A stretch of 64,000 nucleotides of DNA, taken from NCBI RefSeq assembly GCF_036226445.1, contig NZ_CP108474.1, positions 7,440,001 to 7,504,000 on the forward strand, written 5' to 3'. Below the pieces are notes generated by a model, which saw only the letters and a program-made list of their open reading frames with translations, was not told the DNA's origin and did no database searches. This stretch comes from Streptomyces sp. NBC_01255 (GTDB lineage: Bacteria; Actinomycetota; Actinomycetes; Streptomycetales; Streptomycetaceae). The first letter of the stretch is position 1, and every line of letters begins with the position of its first letter. The translations under genes and the position numbers were made by a program. Shown one piece after another: positions 55,723 through 64,000 of this stretch.

Positions 55723-57759
55723 ATGCAGCAGCGTGTGAGCGACGCCGATCCGTACCTGTGGCTGGAAGAGGTGACGGGCGAGGCGGCGCTGGCCTGGGTG
55801 GCCGAGCGGAACACCGAGACCGCCGACGCCCTCGCCGCCGACCCCGCCTTCGCCCCGCTCAAGGACCGCCTGCGCGAGGTGATGGACGCCGCCGACCGCA
55901 TCCCGTACACCGTCCGCCGCGGCGCGCACCTCTACAACTTCTGGCGCGACGCCGAGCACGTGCGGGGCGTGTGGCGGCGCACCACCCTGGAGCAGTACCG
56001 CAAGGACGCCCCCGAGTGGGAGGTCCTCCTCGACGTCGACGCGCTCGCCGAGGCCGAGGACGAGAAGTGGGTCTGGGACGGGGCCCGCGTCCGCCGCCCC
56101 GACCACGACCGGGCGCTGGTGCGGCTGTCGCGCGACGGCGGGGACGCCGTGGTGGTCCGGGAGTTCGACCTCGGCACCCGCCGGTTCGTCGAGGACGGCT
56201 TCCGGGTGGCGGAAGCGAAGACCCGGACCGGCTGGATCGACGACGACACCGTCTTCGTCGGCACGGACACGGGGCCCGGCTCGCTGACCGACTCCGGCTA
56301 TCCGCGGCAGGTCCGCAGGTGGCGGCGGGGCACACCGGTGGAGGAGGCCGAGCTCGTCTACGAGGCCGGACAAGGCGACGTGTCGGCCTGGGGGTACCGC
56401 GACAGCACGCCCGGCTTCGAGCGGGACTTCGTCGGCCGCGCCCTCGACTTCTTCCGCAGCGAGACGTACCTCCTGCGGCCCGACTCCACGCTCGTCAGGA
56501 TCGACGTCCCCGAGGACGCCGTCGCGTACGCCCACCGCCGGCATCTGATCGTCTCCCTGAAGTCCGACTGGCTCGGGCAGCCGACGGGCTCCCTCCTCGC
56601 CTTCGACTTCGACGCCTTCCTGGCGGGCGACCGCACCCCCGAGGTGCTGTTCGCCCCGGACGAGCGGACGGCCCTGGCCGGGCACGCGTGGACCCGTCGC
56701 CATCTGATCCTGGAGACGATGCACGACGTCAGCACCCGCATCGAGGTCCTCACCCCCGACCCCGACGGCGGCTGGACCCGCGAACCGCTCGTCGGCGTAC
56801 CGGAACTGTCCGCCGTCAGCGTCGTCGACACCGACCCCGACGTCTCCGACGAGTACTTCCTCGACGTGTCGGGGTTCCTCCAGCCCTCCACCCTGTACCG
56901 GGGGAGCATCGGTGCCGACACGGAACTCCTCAAGCAGGCCCCGGACCGCTTCTCCGCCGCAGGACTCACGGTGGAGCAGTACTTCGCGACCTCCCGGGAC
57001 GGCACGAGCGTCCCGTACTTCGTCATCGGCCCCGACCACGCCGCCACCGGCCCCGGCCCCGCGCTGCTCTACGGCTACGGCGGCTTCGAGGTCTCCCTCA
57101 CGCCCTACTACGGCTCCGTGACGGGCCGGGCGTGGCTGGAGCGCGGCGGCACGTACGTGATCGCGAACATCCGGGGCGGCGGCGAGTACGGGCCCGACTG
57201 GCATCAGGCCGCGCTGGGCGCGGACCGGCCGCGGGCCTTCGAGGACTTCGCGGCCGTCGCCGAGGACCTCGTCACGCGGGGCATCACCACCCCGGCCATG
57301 CTCGGGGCCTCCGGAGGCAGCAACGGCGGCCTGCTCATGGGCGCGATGCTCACCCGCCACCCCGGACTGTTCGGCGCGATCGTCGCGCAGGTGCCGCTGC
57401 TCGACATGACCCGCTTCCACAAGCTCCTCGCGGGCGCGTCCTGGATCGCCGAGTACGGCGACCCCGACGACGAGGCGGATCTGCCGCACCTCCGCGACAT
57501 CTCCCCGTACCACCGCCTCGCGGCGGACGCGGCCTACCCGCCGGTGCTCCTGATGACCTCGACCCGCGACGACCGCGTCCACCCCGGCCACGCCCGCAAG
57601 ACGGCGGCGCGGCTGCGGGAACTCGGCCATGAGGTGTTGTTCCACGAGAACACCGGCGGCGGACACGCGGGCGCCGGCGACAACGAACAGGCCGCGCACA
57701 ACAGCGCCCTCGTGCACACCTTCCTGTGGCAGCGGCTCGCGGGGCCGGACCAAGGCTGA
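55723..57759 (+). CDS. Prolyl oligopeptidase (S9) family serine peptidase
   Basis: 678 residues, no signal peptide. N-terminal seven-bladed propeller (starting DPYLWLEEVTGEAALAWVAE) and C-terminal alpha/beta-hydrolase: LLYGYGGFEVSLTPYY, NIRGGGEYGPDWH, GASGGSNGGLL with the nucleophilic Ser at about residue 532, Asp in TSTRDDRVHPGHARK, His in ENTGGGHAG. Cleaves short Pro-containing peptides in the cytosol. It starts 4 bp after the nitrobindin stop, so translationally coupled to it, although no functional link is obvious. Confidence 0.92.
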   Translation: MQQRVSDADPYLWLEEVTGEAALAWVAERNTETADALAADPAFAPLKDRLREVMDAADRIPYTVRRGAHLYNFWRDAEHVRGVWRRTTLEQYRKDAPEWEVLLDVDALAEAEDEKWVWDGARVRRPDHDRALVRLSRDGGDAVVVREFDLGTRRFVEDGFRVAEAKTRTGWIDDDTVFVGTDTGPGSLTDSGYPRQVRRWRRGTPVEEAELVYEAGQGDVSAWGYRDSTPGFERDFVGRALDFFRSETYLLRPDSTLVRIDVPEDAVAYAHRRHLIVSLKSDWLGQPTGSLLAFDFDAFLAGDRTPEVLFAPDERTALAGHAWTRRHLILETMHDVSTRIEVLTPDPDGGWTREPLVGVPELSAVSVVDTDPDVSDEYFLDVSGFLQPSTLYRGSIGADTELLKQAPDRFSAAGLTVEQYFATSRDGTSVPYFVIGPDHAATGPGPALLYGYGGFEVSLTPYYGSVTGRAWLERGGTYVIANIRGGGEYGPDWHQAALGADRPRAFEDFAAVAEDLVTRGITTPAMLGASGGSNGGLLMGAMLTRHPGLFGAIVAQVPLLDMTRFHKLLAGASWIAEYGDPDDEADLPHLRDISPYHRLAADAAYPPVLLMTSTRDDRVHPGHARKTAARLRELGHEVLFHENTGGGHAGAGDNEQAAHNSALVHTFLWQRLAGPDQG

Positions 57760-57781
57760 CCTCTACGGCCCGGTGAGCGGG

Positions 57782-57832
57782 CCCGGTGTCACGGACCGCC
57801 TGGTGTGACGGACCGCCCGGTGTCACGGACCG
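57782..57832. repeat. Three tandem 17-bp units between convergent genes
   Basis: CCCGGTGTCACGGACCG, CCTGGTGTGACGGACCG and CCCGGTGTCACGGACCG in register. They lie between the peptidase stop and the LuxR-type regulator stop, where a terminator would be expected. Confidence 0.75.
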
Positions 57833-57835
57833 GCG

Positions 57836-58819
57836 TCACAGCCAGCCGGAGCGCTGGGCCTGCAAAGCCATCTGGAACCGGCTCGTGGCGCCGAGCCGGG
57901 CCATCAGGATCTGGATCCGGCGGAACAGCGTGCGGCGGCTGATGCCGAGCTCCCGGGCGATCACGTCGTCGCTCGCGCCGCCCGCGAGCAGCCACAGCAG
58001 GCGCCGGTCGGAGGGTGGCAGGCCGCCCGGGCGGGCGATGTGGCCGTGGAACGGGAGGGCGGCCTGCCAGGCCTGCTCGAACAGCGCCACGAGCGCCGAG
58101 AGCAGGCCGCAGGGCTGCACGACCAGCATCGTGTTGTGGACGTCGGCCTCCTTGATCGACAGCGACACGAGCGCGTACGCGTCGTCGATGATCACCAGCT
58201 TGACCGGCACCGACGGCAGCACCCGCGCCTGCTCGCCGGCCTCGATGCACGGCTCGATGGCCGACTCGAGATTGCCCGGCAGCTCCAGCGACTCGCGTGA
58301 GTACACGACGCGCTGCGTCACCCCGCGGGCGAGGGTGGCCAGCGCGTCCTCGGTGGCGCCGGGCAGGGGGAAGTACGGCGGGGAGTCGAGCTGGCGGATC
58401 TGGTGACGGGCACTGGCCCAGGCCTGCCGCATCCGGAGGCCGATCGCGTCGCCCGTGACGATCTCCACGAGGTGGTCGGTGTCGCCGGCGAGCCGCCGCC
58501 GCCGGAACGACTCGAACGCGCCTCCGACGGTGATGCGGGACTCGTCGAGTTCGGCCGCCCGGTGCCGGCCGAGGATCTCCAGGCCCGCGGCGGGCGGAAC
58601 GGGCGCCACGACGTCCTCGCCCTCCGCGGCGGCGCTCGCGAGACCGGCGTCGACGAGTGCGCCGTACGCCGCCGAGAGCGCCGCGCCCTCCAGACCGGCC
58701 GCCGCACCGATCGCGCTCAGCGGCGCGGGCGCCAGATCGAGGAGGGCCAGGTAGACCCGCACCGCGTCGTGACCGAGCCCAAGGACCCGGAGGGCCTCAC
58801 CGAGTTTCGCGTTCGCCAT
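57836..58819 (-). CDS. LuxR-type HTH regulator with TrmB-like N-terminus
   Basis: 327 residues. The N-terminus looks like a degenerate TrmB/winged helix (LRVLGLGHDAVRVYLALLDL). The middle is a sensor of unknown type (ITVGGAFESFRRRRLAGDTD, VKLVIIDDAYALVSL). The C-terminus is a LuxR-like HTH (LLAGGASDDVIARELGISRR, TLFRRIQILMARLGATSRFQ). Widely expanded in Streptomyces, targets unknown. Start at ATG 58819 (MANAKLG) or 58828 (MRPMANAK). Divergent from pepP. Confidence 0.85.
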   Translation of the reverse strand: MANAKLGEALRVLGLGHDAVRVYLALLDLAPAPLSAIGAAAGLEGAALSAAYGALVDAGLASAAAEGEDVVAPVPPAAGLEILGRHRAAELDESRITVGGAFESFRRRRLAGDTDHLVEIVTGDAIGLRMRQAWASARHQIRQLDSPPYFPLPGATEDALATLARGVTQRVVYSRESLELPGNLESAIEPCIEAGEQARVLPSVPVKLVIIDDAYALVSLSIKEADVHNTMLVVQPCGLLSALVALFEQAWQAALPFHGHIARPGGLPPSDRRLLWLLAGGASDDVIARELGISRRTLFRRIQILMARLGATSRFQMALQAQRSGWL

Positions 58820-58990
58820 GGGCCGCATTATCGACGGCCCGGTGCCCCTCCCGCACCCATGGGCGAGGCGCCTGATGGCCGATCTGTGCCACTGGCGGTC
58901 CTGGGCACCCAACGGGCGTTCGGCGCAGTACTGTCCGTGAGCCGCCGATGACCGGTGGCCCAGGAACCCTCCGAGAAGAAGGTGCATCGC

Positions 58991-60406
<1,416 letters not shown>

Positions 60407-60444
60407 TCCGACGGCCCGAGCCGCAACGGTCCCGGCGGCCCCCG

Positions 60445-60495
60445 TACCCCGCGAAGGCCTCGTAACGGCCCCCCTTACCCCGCGAAGTCCTCGTA
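60445..60495. repeat. Short direct repeat at the end of the PaaX-type gene
   Basis: TACCCCGCGAAGGCCTCGTA (60445-60464) and TACCCCGCGAAGTCCTCGTA (60476-60495) differ at one base, 31 bp apart. The second copy contains the last codons and stop of the PaaX-type gene, so the first looks like a small tandem duplication of the gene end. Confidence 0.7.
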
Positions 60496-61353
60496 GAGGA
60501 CGAAGAGCCGGGGGAGGGGGGCGCTGCCGTCCGGGGCGGGGTGCTTCGCGAGTGCGGCCCAGGCGGTCGCCGTGAGGTGCCGGGCCCGCGTGCCCGGCCA
60601 GGGCCGGGGGAGGAGCTCGGCGGGCAGCAGCGGGTCCGGTGTCATCGCGTACGAGAAGGCCGCGGCGAGCCGGATCGCGAGGCTCAGGCGCTCGGCGGAC
60701 GCGAGGGGCTCCGGGCGGTCGAGACGGTCGAGGCAGGAGCGCGCGAAGGCGGCGAGCTCGTCGTGGCGGGCCGCGATCCCGTCCAGCGGCCACAGCGCCG
60801 CGGCGAGGGCCGGCGGGTCGACCACTCCGCCGACATCGAGATCGGTGCTGGTCAGAGAGGTGACCGAAGCGGCGACACGGAGCTCGCCGGCCCGGGCCTC
60901 GACGAGCGGCTCGATCGGGTGGGCGCAGACGTACAGGCCGCCTTGGAGCGGGGCGGCCCCCAGGTGGAGCAGGGTGTCGCGGAGTGCGTCGCGGGCGGCC
61001 CGCTCGGACTCGGGGACGGCGAAGGCGAAGAGGTGCCACACGCCGTCCCACGGGGCGAGCCCGTGGTCCTGCCGGTAGGCGAGGCGGACGTGCGCGGCGT
61101 CCGGGGCGACCGTGCCGTCGGCGTCGGCGACCGCGCGGAGGACGGCCTTGCGGCCGCGGCCCTCGTGGGTGAACCGCCCCTCGGCGACGAGCCGCTTCAG
61201 GCAGAGCCGGACCTGCTGGTCGGTCATGCCGAGGAGCCCCGCCACCGTGTAGAGCTCACCGGCGTCCACGGTGCCGTCCTCGCGGACGAGGGCATGGACG
61301 AGCGTGCGCGTCGGGACGGGAGCGAGGCCGGGGACGCCGTCGGCCGGGGTCAT
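60475..61353 (-). CDS. PaaX-family transcriptional regulator
   Basis: 292 residues. N-terminal winged helix (LVHALVREDGTVDAGELYTV, LGMTDQQVRLCLKRLVAEGR), central PaaX domain (WDGVWHLFAFAVPESERAAR, LLHLGAAPLQGGLYVCAHP) and the helical C-terminal part (AFSYAMTPDPLLPAELLPRP, FVLYEDF). E. coli PaaX represses phenylacetate degradation by sensing phenylacetyl-CoA. No paa genes are near, so the target here is unknown. Its ATG overlaps the stop of the GNAT gene by 4 bp. Confidence 0.87.
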   Translation of the reverse strand: MTPADGVPGLAPVPTRTLVHALVREDGTVDAGELYTVAGLLGMTDQQVRLCLKRLVAEGRFTHEGRGRKAVLRAVADADGTVAPDAAHVRLAYRQDHGLAPWDGVWHLFAFAVPESERAARDALRDTLLHLGAAPLQGGLYVCAHPIEPLVEARAGELRVAASVTSLTSTDLDVGGVVDPPALAAALWPLDGIAARHDELAAFARSCLDRLDRPEPLASAERLSLAIRLAAAFSYAMTPDPLLPAELLPRPWPGTRARHLTATAWAALAKHPAPDGSAPLPRLFVLYEDFAG

Positions 61354-61973
61354 CGCGCCTCCCGGCCGGGGGACGCGTCGGCTGCCGTGACCGGCCGGTG
61401 CATGGTGGTGACGGCGCCGAAACCCATCAACTCGCGCAGGTACGGCGTCCGCTCGGTGCGGACGGCGACGAAGCCGTGCCGCTCGTAGAGGGCGCGGGCC
61501 CGCGGGTTCACGTCGATGACGTCGAGCCGGATCCTGCGGACGCCCGCCTCGGCGGCCACGGCCGCGATCTCGCGCAACAGCATCGTGCCGATGCCCGCGC
61601 CGCGGTGTCCGGGGGCGACGGCGATGCCGTCCATCACGAGCTCGCCGGAGGCGGGGCGCCGCTCGAGGAGCGCCAGCAGGGCCACCCGGTGCAGTCCGCG
61701 CAGCACGCCGTACGCCGACAGGACGTCCCCCGCGCCGCCGCCCAGCAGACCGCGCCCGTCGAGCTGGTAACCGGCCACGCCGGCCACCTCGCCGTCGACG
61801 AGCGCGGTGACGGCCCGGTCGTGGTGGAGGTGGGCGGCCAGGAACGCGCGGGCCTTGTCGGGCGGGTTGAGCGCGGCGCCGAGCTTCCGCCCGAACGCCT
61901 CCCAGTACAGGGCGGCGACGCGCGCCGCACCGCCCTCGGGGACGCCCCGCCGCACCACCGTCGTCGTGTCCAT
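61350..61973 (-). CDS. GNAT-family N-acetyltransferase
   Basis: 207 residues. Acetyl-CoA-binding motif A: MDGIAVAPGHRGAGIGTMLL (Q/R-x-x-G-x-G/A as RGAGIG), followed by RRIRLDVIDVNPRARALYER and HGFVAVRTERTPYL, the usual motif B with the late Tyr. The substrate cannot be told. AGGTGG lies 4-5 bp before the ATG. Forms a two-gene operon with the PaaX-type regulator through a 4-bp overlap. Promoter region shared with the divergent STAS gene. Confidence 0.88.
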   Translation of the reverse strand: MDTTTVVRRGVPEGGAARVAALYWEAFGRKLGAALNPPDKARAFLAAHLHHDRAVTALVDGEVAGVAGYQLDGRGLLGGGAGDVLSAYGVLRGLHRVALLALLERRPASGELVMDGIAVAPGHRGAGIGTMLLREIAAVAAEAGVRRIRLDVIDVNPRARALYERHGFVAVRTERTPYLRELMGFGAVTTMHRPVTAADASPGREAR

Positions 61974-62046
61974 CGGTCCACCTCGTCCGTCGCTCGGCCG
62001 GGTTCGGAGAACCCGGGGCGCCCTATCGCACTCATAACGTTCGCTC

Positions 62047-62075
62047 TTGAAACGAGCGTTTGTCAACCGATAGAT
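62047..62075 (+). promoter_or_regulatory. Vegetative-type promoter candidate for the STAS gene
   Basis: TTGAAA, 17 bp, ATAGAT. CGCTC / GAGCG halves (CGCTC-TTGAAAC-GAGCG at 62043-62059) surround the -35 element and could be an operator. The leftward GNAT gene starts 74 bp away on the other side. Confidence 0.4.
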
Positions 62076-62239
62076 GAGCACGCTCGTTCGTCCGAGTGTT
62101 CGGATCAAGGTGTCCTGGCGGCTCCGAGTGGCCCGCGTATTCACCGGATCAGGTGACAGGGGTCGAGGCGAAACGTCCCTCCCGGCGTGGCCGCGGCCAC
62201 GCTCGACGGGACACATGGACCCACCCTGTGGAGCGTCCG

Positions 62240-62665
62240 ATGCAGCTGATTCCCCGTCACGACCCGCACCTCGTCGTCCGCTCGACCGGCGGACTCACCG
62301 TCGCCGCGCTCCGCGGTGAGCTCGACCTCGTCCTGGTGCGGCACCTGAGGCCCGAGCTCGACGCCCTCGTCCGGGAGTCCGAGGGGCTGACCCTCGACAT
62401 CCGGAGGCTCACCTTCTGCGACGCCACCGGTCTCGGCCTGCTCGCCCACTGCGCCGGGCGGGTCCAGGCGCGGGGCGCCCGCTGGCGGCTGATCTGCGAC
62501 CAGCCGTGGATCCTCCGGCTCATCCGCCTGACGGCGCTCGGCGAGCTCCTCCGCCCCGAGGCCGCGGCGCCCGGGGATCACCCGGCGGTTCCGCCTCTCG
62601 CTCAGCCCGCCGCCTCTCCGCGACCGCCCTCCGAGACCTCCGCGATACCGTCGCGGCATGTCTGA
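62240..62665 (+). CDS. STAS-domain anti-sigma factor antagonist-like protein
   Basis: 141 residues. GGLTVAALRGELDLVLVRHL, LTLDIRRLTFCDATGLGLLA and CAGRVQARGARWRLICDQPW follow the STAS fold of SpoIIAA-like antagonists. The phosphorylation position (usually D-S/T-S/T-G) reads DATG, so Thr would be the phosphorylated residue. A Pro-rich tail of about 40 residues is added. Presumably relieves an anti-sigma factor by partner exchange; no anti-sigma gene is adjacent. GGAG lies six bases before the ATG. The PadR gene overlaps its end by 8 bp. Confidence 0.85.
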   Translation: MQLIPRHDPHLVVRSTGGLTVAALRGELDLVLVRHLRPELDALVRESEGLTLDIRRLTFCDATGLGLLAHCAGRVQARGARWRLICDQPWILRLIRLTALGELLRPEAAAPGDHPAVPPLAQPAASPRPPSETSAIPSRHV

Positions 62666-63173
62666 AGTCCGGTTGACCACGCCCTCCTTTCTCGTGCTCG
62701 GCATCATCGACCAGCTGGGCGAGGCCAGTCCGTACGACGTGAAGGTCGAGGCCGCGCGCACCGTGGCTCCCTTCTGGTCGATGCCGCACGCGCAGGTCTA
62801 CGCCCAGTGCGACCGGCTCCTGGAGGCGGGACTGCTGTCGGAGGTGCGCCAGGCCGGTGGCCGGAACCGGCGTCTGATGAAGCTGACGGAGGAGGGGGCG
62901 GCGGCCCTGCGCGGCTGGCTCGCAGACTCCTCCTTCGTCCCGGTCGAGGCCCGCGAGCGCGGCATCCTCAAGCTGTGGTTCGGCGCGAGCCCGCGCGTCC
63001 ACGCCCCGGTCCAGGCGGAGGAGCACCGCCGGACCCTCGGCGAGTACGAGGAGCTGGCCGAGGGCGTGGGCGAGCTGCTGACGCGCGGGCAGCGCGAGGC
63101 GCTGGAGTTCGGCATCCGGTACGAGCGGATGATGGTCGACTTCTGGCAGTGGGTCGAGACCCGGGAACCCTGA
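62658..63173 (+). CDS. PadR-family transcriptional regulator
   Basis: 171 residues. Winged helix SFLVLGIIDQLGEASPYDVK, HAQVYAQCDRLLEAGLLSEV, GRNRRLMKLTEEGAAALRGW and a helical dimerisation tail ending in WQWVETREP. The ATG overlaps the STAS gene end by 8 bp. Four 12-bp repeats lie just after its stop and before the DUF2306 gene, which may be its target. Confidence 0.88.
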   Translation: MSEVRLTTPSFLVLGIIDQLGEASPYDVKVEAARTVAPFWSMPHAQVYAQCDRLLEAGLLSEVRQAGGRNRRLMKLTEEGAAALRGWLADSSFVPVEARERGILKLWFGASPRVHAPVQAEEHRRTLGEYEELAEGVGELLTRGQREALEFGIRYERMMVDFWQWVETREP

Positions 63174-63176
63174 CGC

Positions 63177-63224
63177 GGCACCGACTTCGGCACCGACTCC
63201 GTCACCGACTTTGTTACCGACCGG
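63177..63224. repeat. Four tandem 12-bp units upstream of the DUF2306 gene
   Basis: GGCACCGACTTC, GGCACCGACTCC, GTCACCGACTTT and GTTACCGACCGG, in register with the core ACCGAC invariant. They begin 4 bp after the PadR stop and end about 78 bp before the next start, in the promoter position, so a regulator-binding iteron is possible. Confidence 0.65.
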
Positions 63225-63301
63225 TTGACCCCGGTCGTCTCCCGTCCTACCTTCCTCCATGGTCCAGAAAGGACTATCGCGCGTTCGGAGGGGGAACCGC
63301 C

Positions 63302-64000
63302 GTGGGGCGTCGGACAAGCACGAGGCGAGGGAGGGCCGCCGCCCTCGCGGTCACGGTGGTCTGCCTGGCGTACGCGCCGATCGCGGCGACCGAACTCTGG
63401 CCGTACGCGCGCCCCGGGGCACCCGCCATCGGCGAGTGGCTCCTCGGCCGGTCCGTCTCCCCGGAGTTCGTGGCCGAGGCCGTGCGCGACCGGATGGGCC
63501 CGTACACCCGCAGCCTGGCCCCGCTGATCGTGCACTCCGTCCTCGGCGGCCTGCTGATGCTGCTCGGCCCCGTCCAGCTGCTCTCGGCGGTACGGCGGCG
63601 GATCCGGCTGCACCGGATCACCGGGACCGTCTTCGCCGTCACCGTGTACGTGTCGATGGCCGGCGCCGCGCTCTATCTCGTCCGCACCCCGCCGGAGCAG
63701 GCGTTCAGCGGAGCCGCGTTCTGGATCGTCCTCGCCACGATCCTGGCCGGCACCGTCGGCAGCGTGACCCTCGGCGTCCTCGCCGCCGTCCGCGGCCTCC
63801 CGGACCTGCACCAGCGCTGGATGCTGCTCTGCTACGGCTTCCTGATGACCGCTCCGCTGCTCCGCCTCGAATGGGGATTCCTGCCCGCGCTCTACCCCGG
63901 GCTCTCGATCCAGGACATCAACCGCGTCGCGATCATGCACCTCGGCTCCCTCGTCTCCTTCGGCGCCCTGCTCGCCTCCCGCGCGCTCGACCGGCGCACC
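63302..64000 (+). CDS. DUF2306-family membrane protein, 3' end missing
   Basis: 233 codons are visible before the window ends. Start GTG with GGAGGGGG nine bases upstream. Predicted about six to seven membrane helices (LAVTVVCLAYAPIAATELWP, LIVHSVLGGLLMLLGPVQLL, GTVFAVTVYVSMAGAALYLV, FWIVLATILAGTVGSVTLGV). The DUF2306 landmarks LHRITGTVF and LHQRWMLLCY, each with a conserved His next to a helix, are present. Function unknown; heme or quinone binding by the His has been proposed for such four-helix proteins but is not shown here. Confidence 0.82.
   Translation, partial: MGRRTSTRRGRAAALAVTVVCLAYAPIAATELWPYARPGAPAIGEWLLGRSVSPEFVAEAVRDRMGPYTRSLAPLIVHSVLGGLLMLLGPVQLLSAVRRRIRLHRITGTVFAVTVYVSMAGAALYLVRTPPEQAFSGAAFWIVLATILAGTVGSVTLGVLAAVRGLPDLHQRWMLLCYGFLMTAPLLRLEWGFLPALYPGLSIQDINRVAIMHLGSLVSFGALLASRALDRRT

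Noticed and set aside
60445..60495. Recombination or attachment site at the repeated end of the PaaX-type gene
   Set aside because: The two copies are only 31 bp apart with no element between them. A local tandem duplication explains it.

Overview
The window is a high-GC actinobacterial chromosome segment, almost certainly Streptomyces. The evidence is GC-rich third codon positions, frequent GTG starts, an IdeR/DmdR-type iron box, a Cys-containing leader peptide before a sulfonate monooxygenase, a MurT isoglutaminyl synthase subunit and many TetR/MarR/PadR/PaaX regulators. Most of it is ordinary chromosomal housekeeping and accessory metabolism. The exception is a block of about 21 kb near the left end that looks like an integrated mobile island.

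Left flank (1-3913): partial murT, divergent peptide deformylase def, a TetR regulator and an acyl-CoA dehydrogenase gene divergent from it, with a 22-bp palindromic operator between them.

Island (about 3916-25178): the last 84 bp around the stop codon of the acyl-CoA dehydrogenase gene are repeated, 82/84 identical, at 25095-25178. The expected attL/attR layout is completed by a tandem 9-mer motif (CTGGGAGAT, twice) lying 113 bp inside the left repeat and 114 bp inside the right one, so an excised circle would carry the core flanked symmetrically by arm-type sites. I see no integrase, excisionase, replication or conjugation gene, so this resembles a decayed or cis-mobilizable element. Its cargo includes a HEAT-like protein, a secreted ricin-lectin protein, a CocE-type hydrolase, a small YABBY/HMG-box-like protein with an acidic partner, a deoxyribosyltransferase-like protein and a NACHT-transmembrane-HEAT STAND ATPase preceded by a small protein. 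The C-terminus of that small protein resembles the N-terminus of the NACHT protein. The rest is strikingly degraded: three dispersed 3' halves and one 5' half of an HNH endonuclease, a disrupted matrixin-like protease, stop-codon-bearing gene remnants, an RCC1 fragment and a MITE with CTAG target duplication. A LexA-like box sits close to the right end.

Right flank (25179-64000): cytochrome P450; glutathione peroxidase; DUF6011 protein; DraRnl-like RNA ligase; helicase-tesB pair; YdjM-like membrane hydrolase; TetR with divergent NAD(P)-binding oxidoreductase and a large palindromic operator; heterodimeric ABC exporter with one degenerate ATP site; convergent secreted PNGase A-like amidase and GH109-type protein; FAD/Fe-S dehydrogenase; MarR with divergent ABC exporter; MltG; a sulfur-assimilation operon (leader peptide, SsuD-like and FMO-like monooxygenases); an iron-boxed siderophore ABC operon; nitrobindin-prolyl oligopeptidase pair; LuxR-type regulator; aminopeptidase P; PaaX-GNAT pair; STAS-PadR pair; and a partial DUF2306 membrane protein.

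All functional calls rest on motifs recognised by eye. No database search was run. No tRNA, rRNA or CRISPR array was seen.
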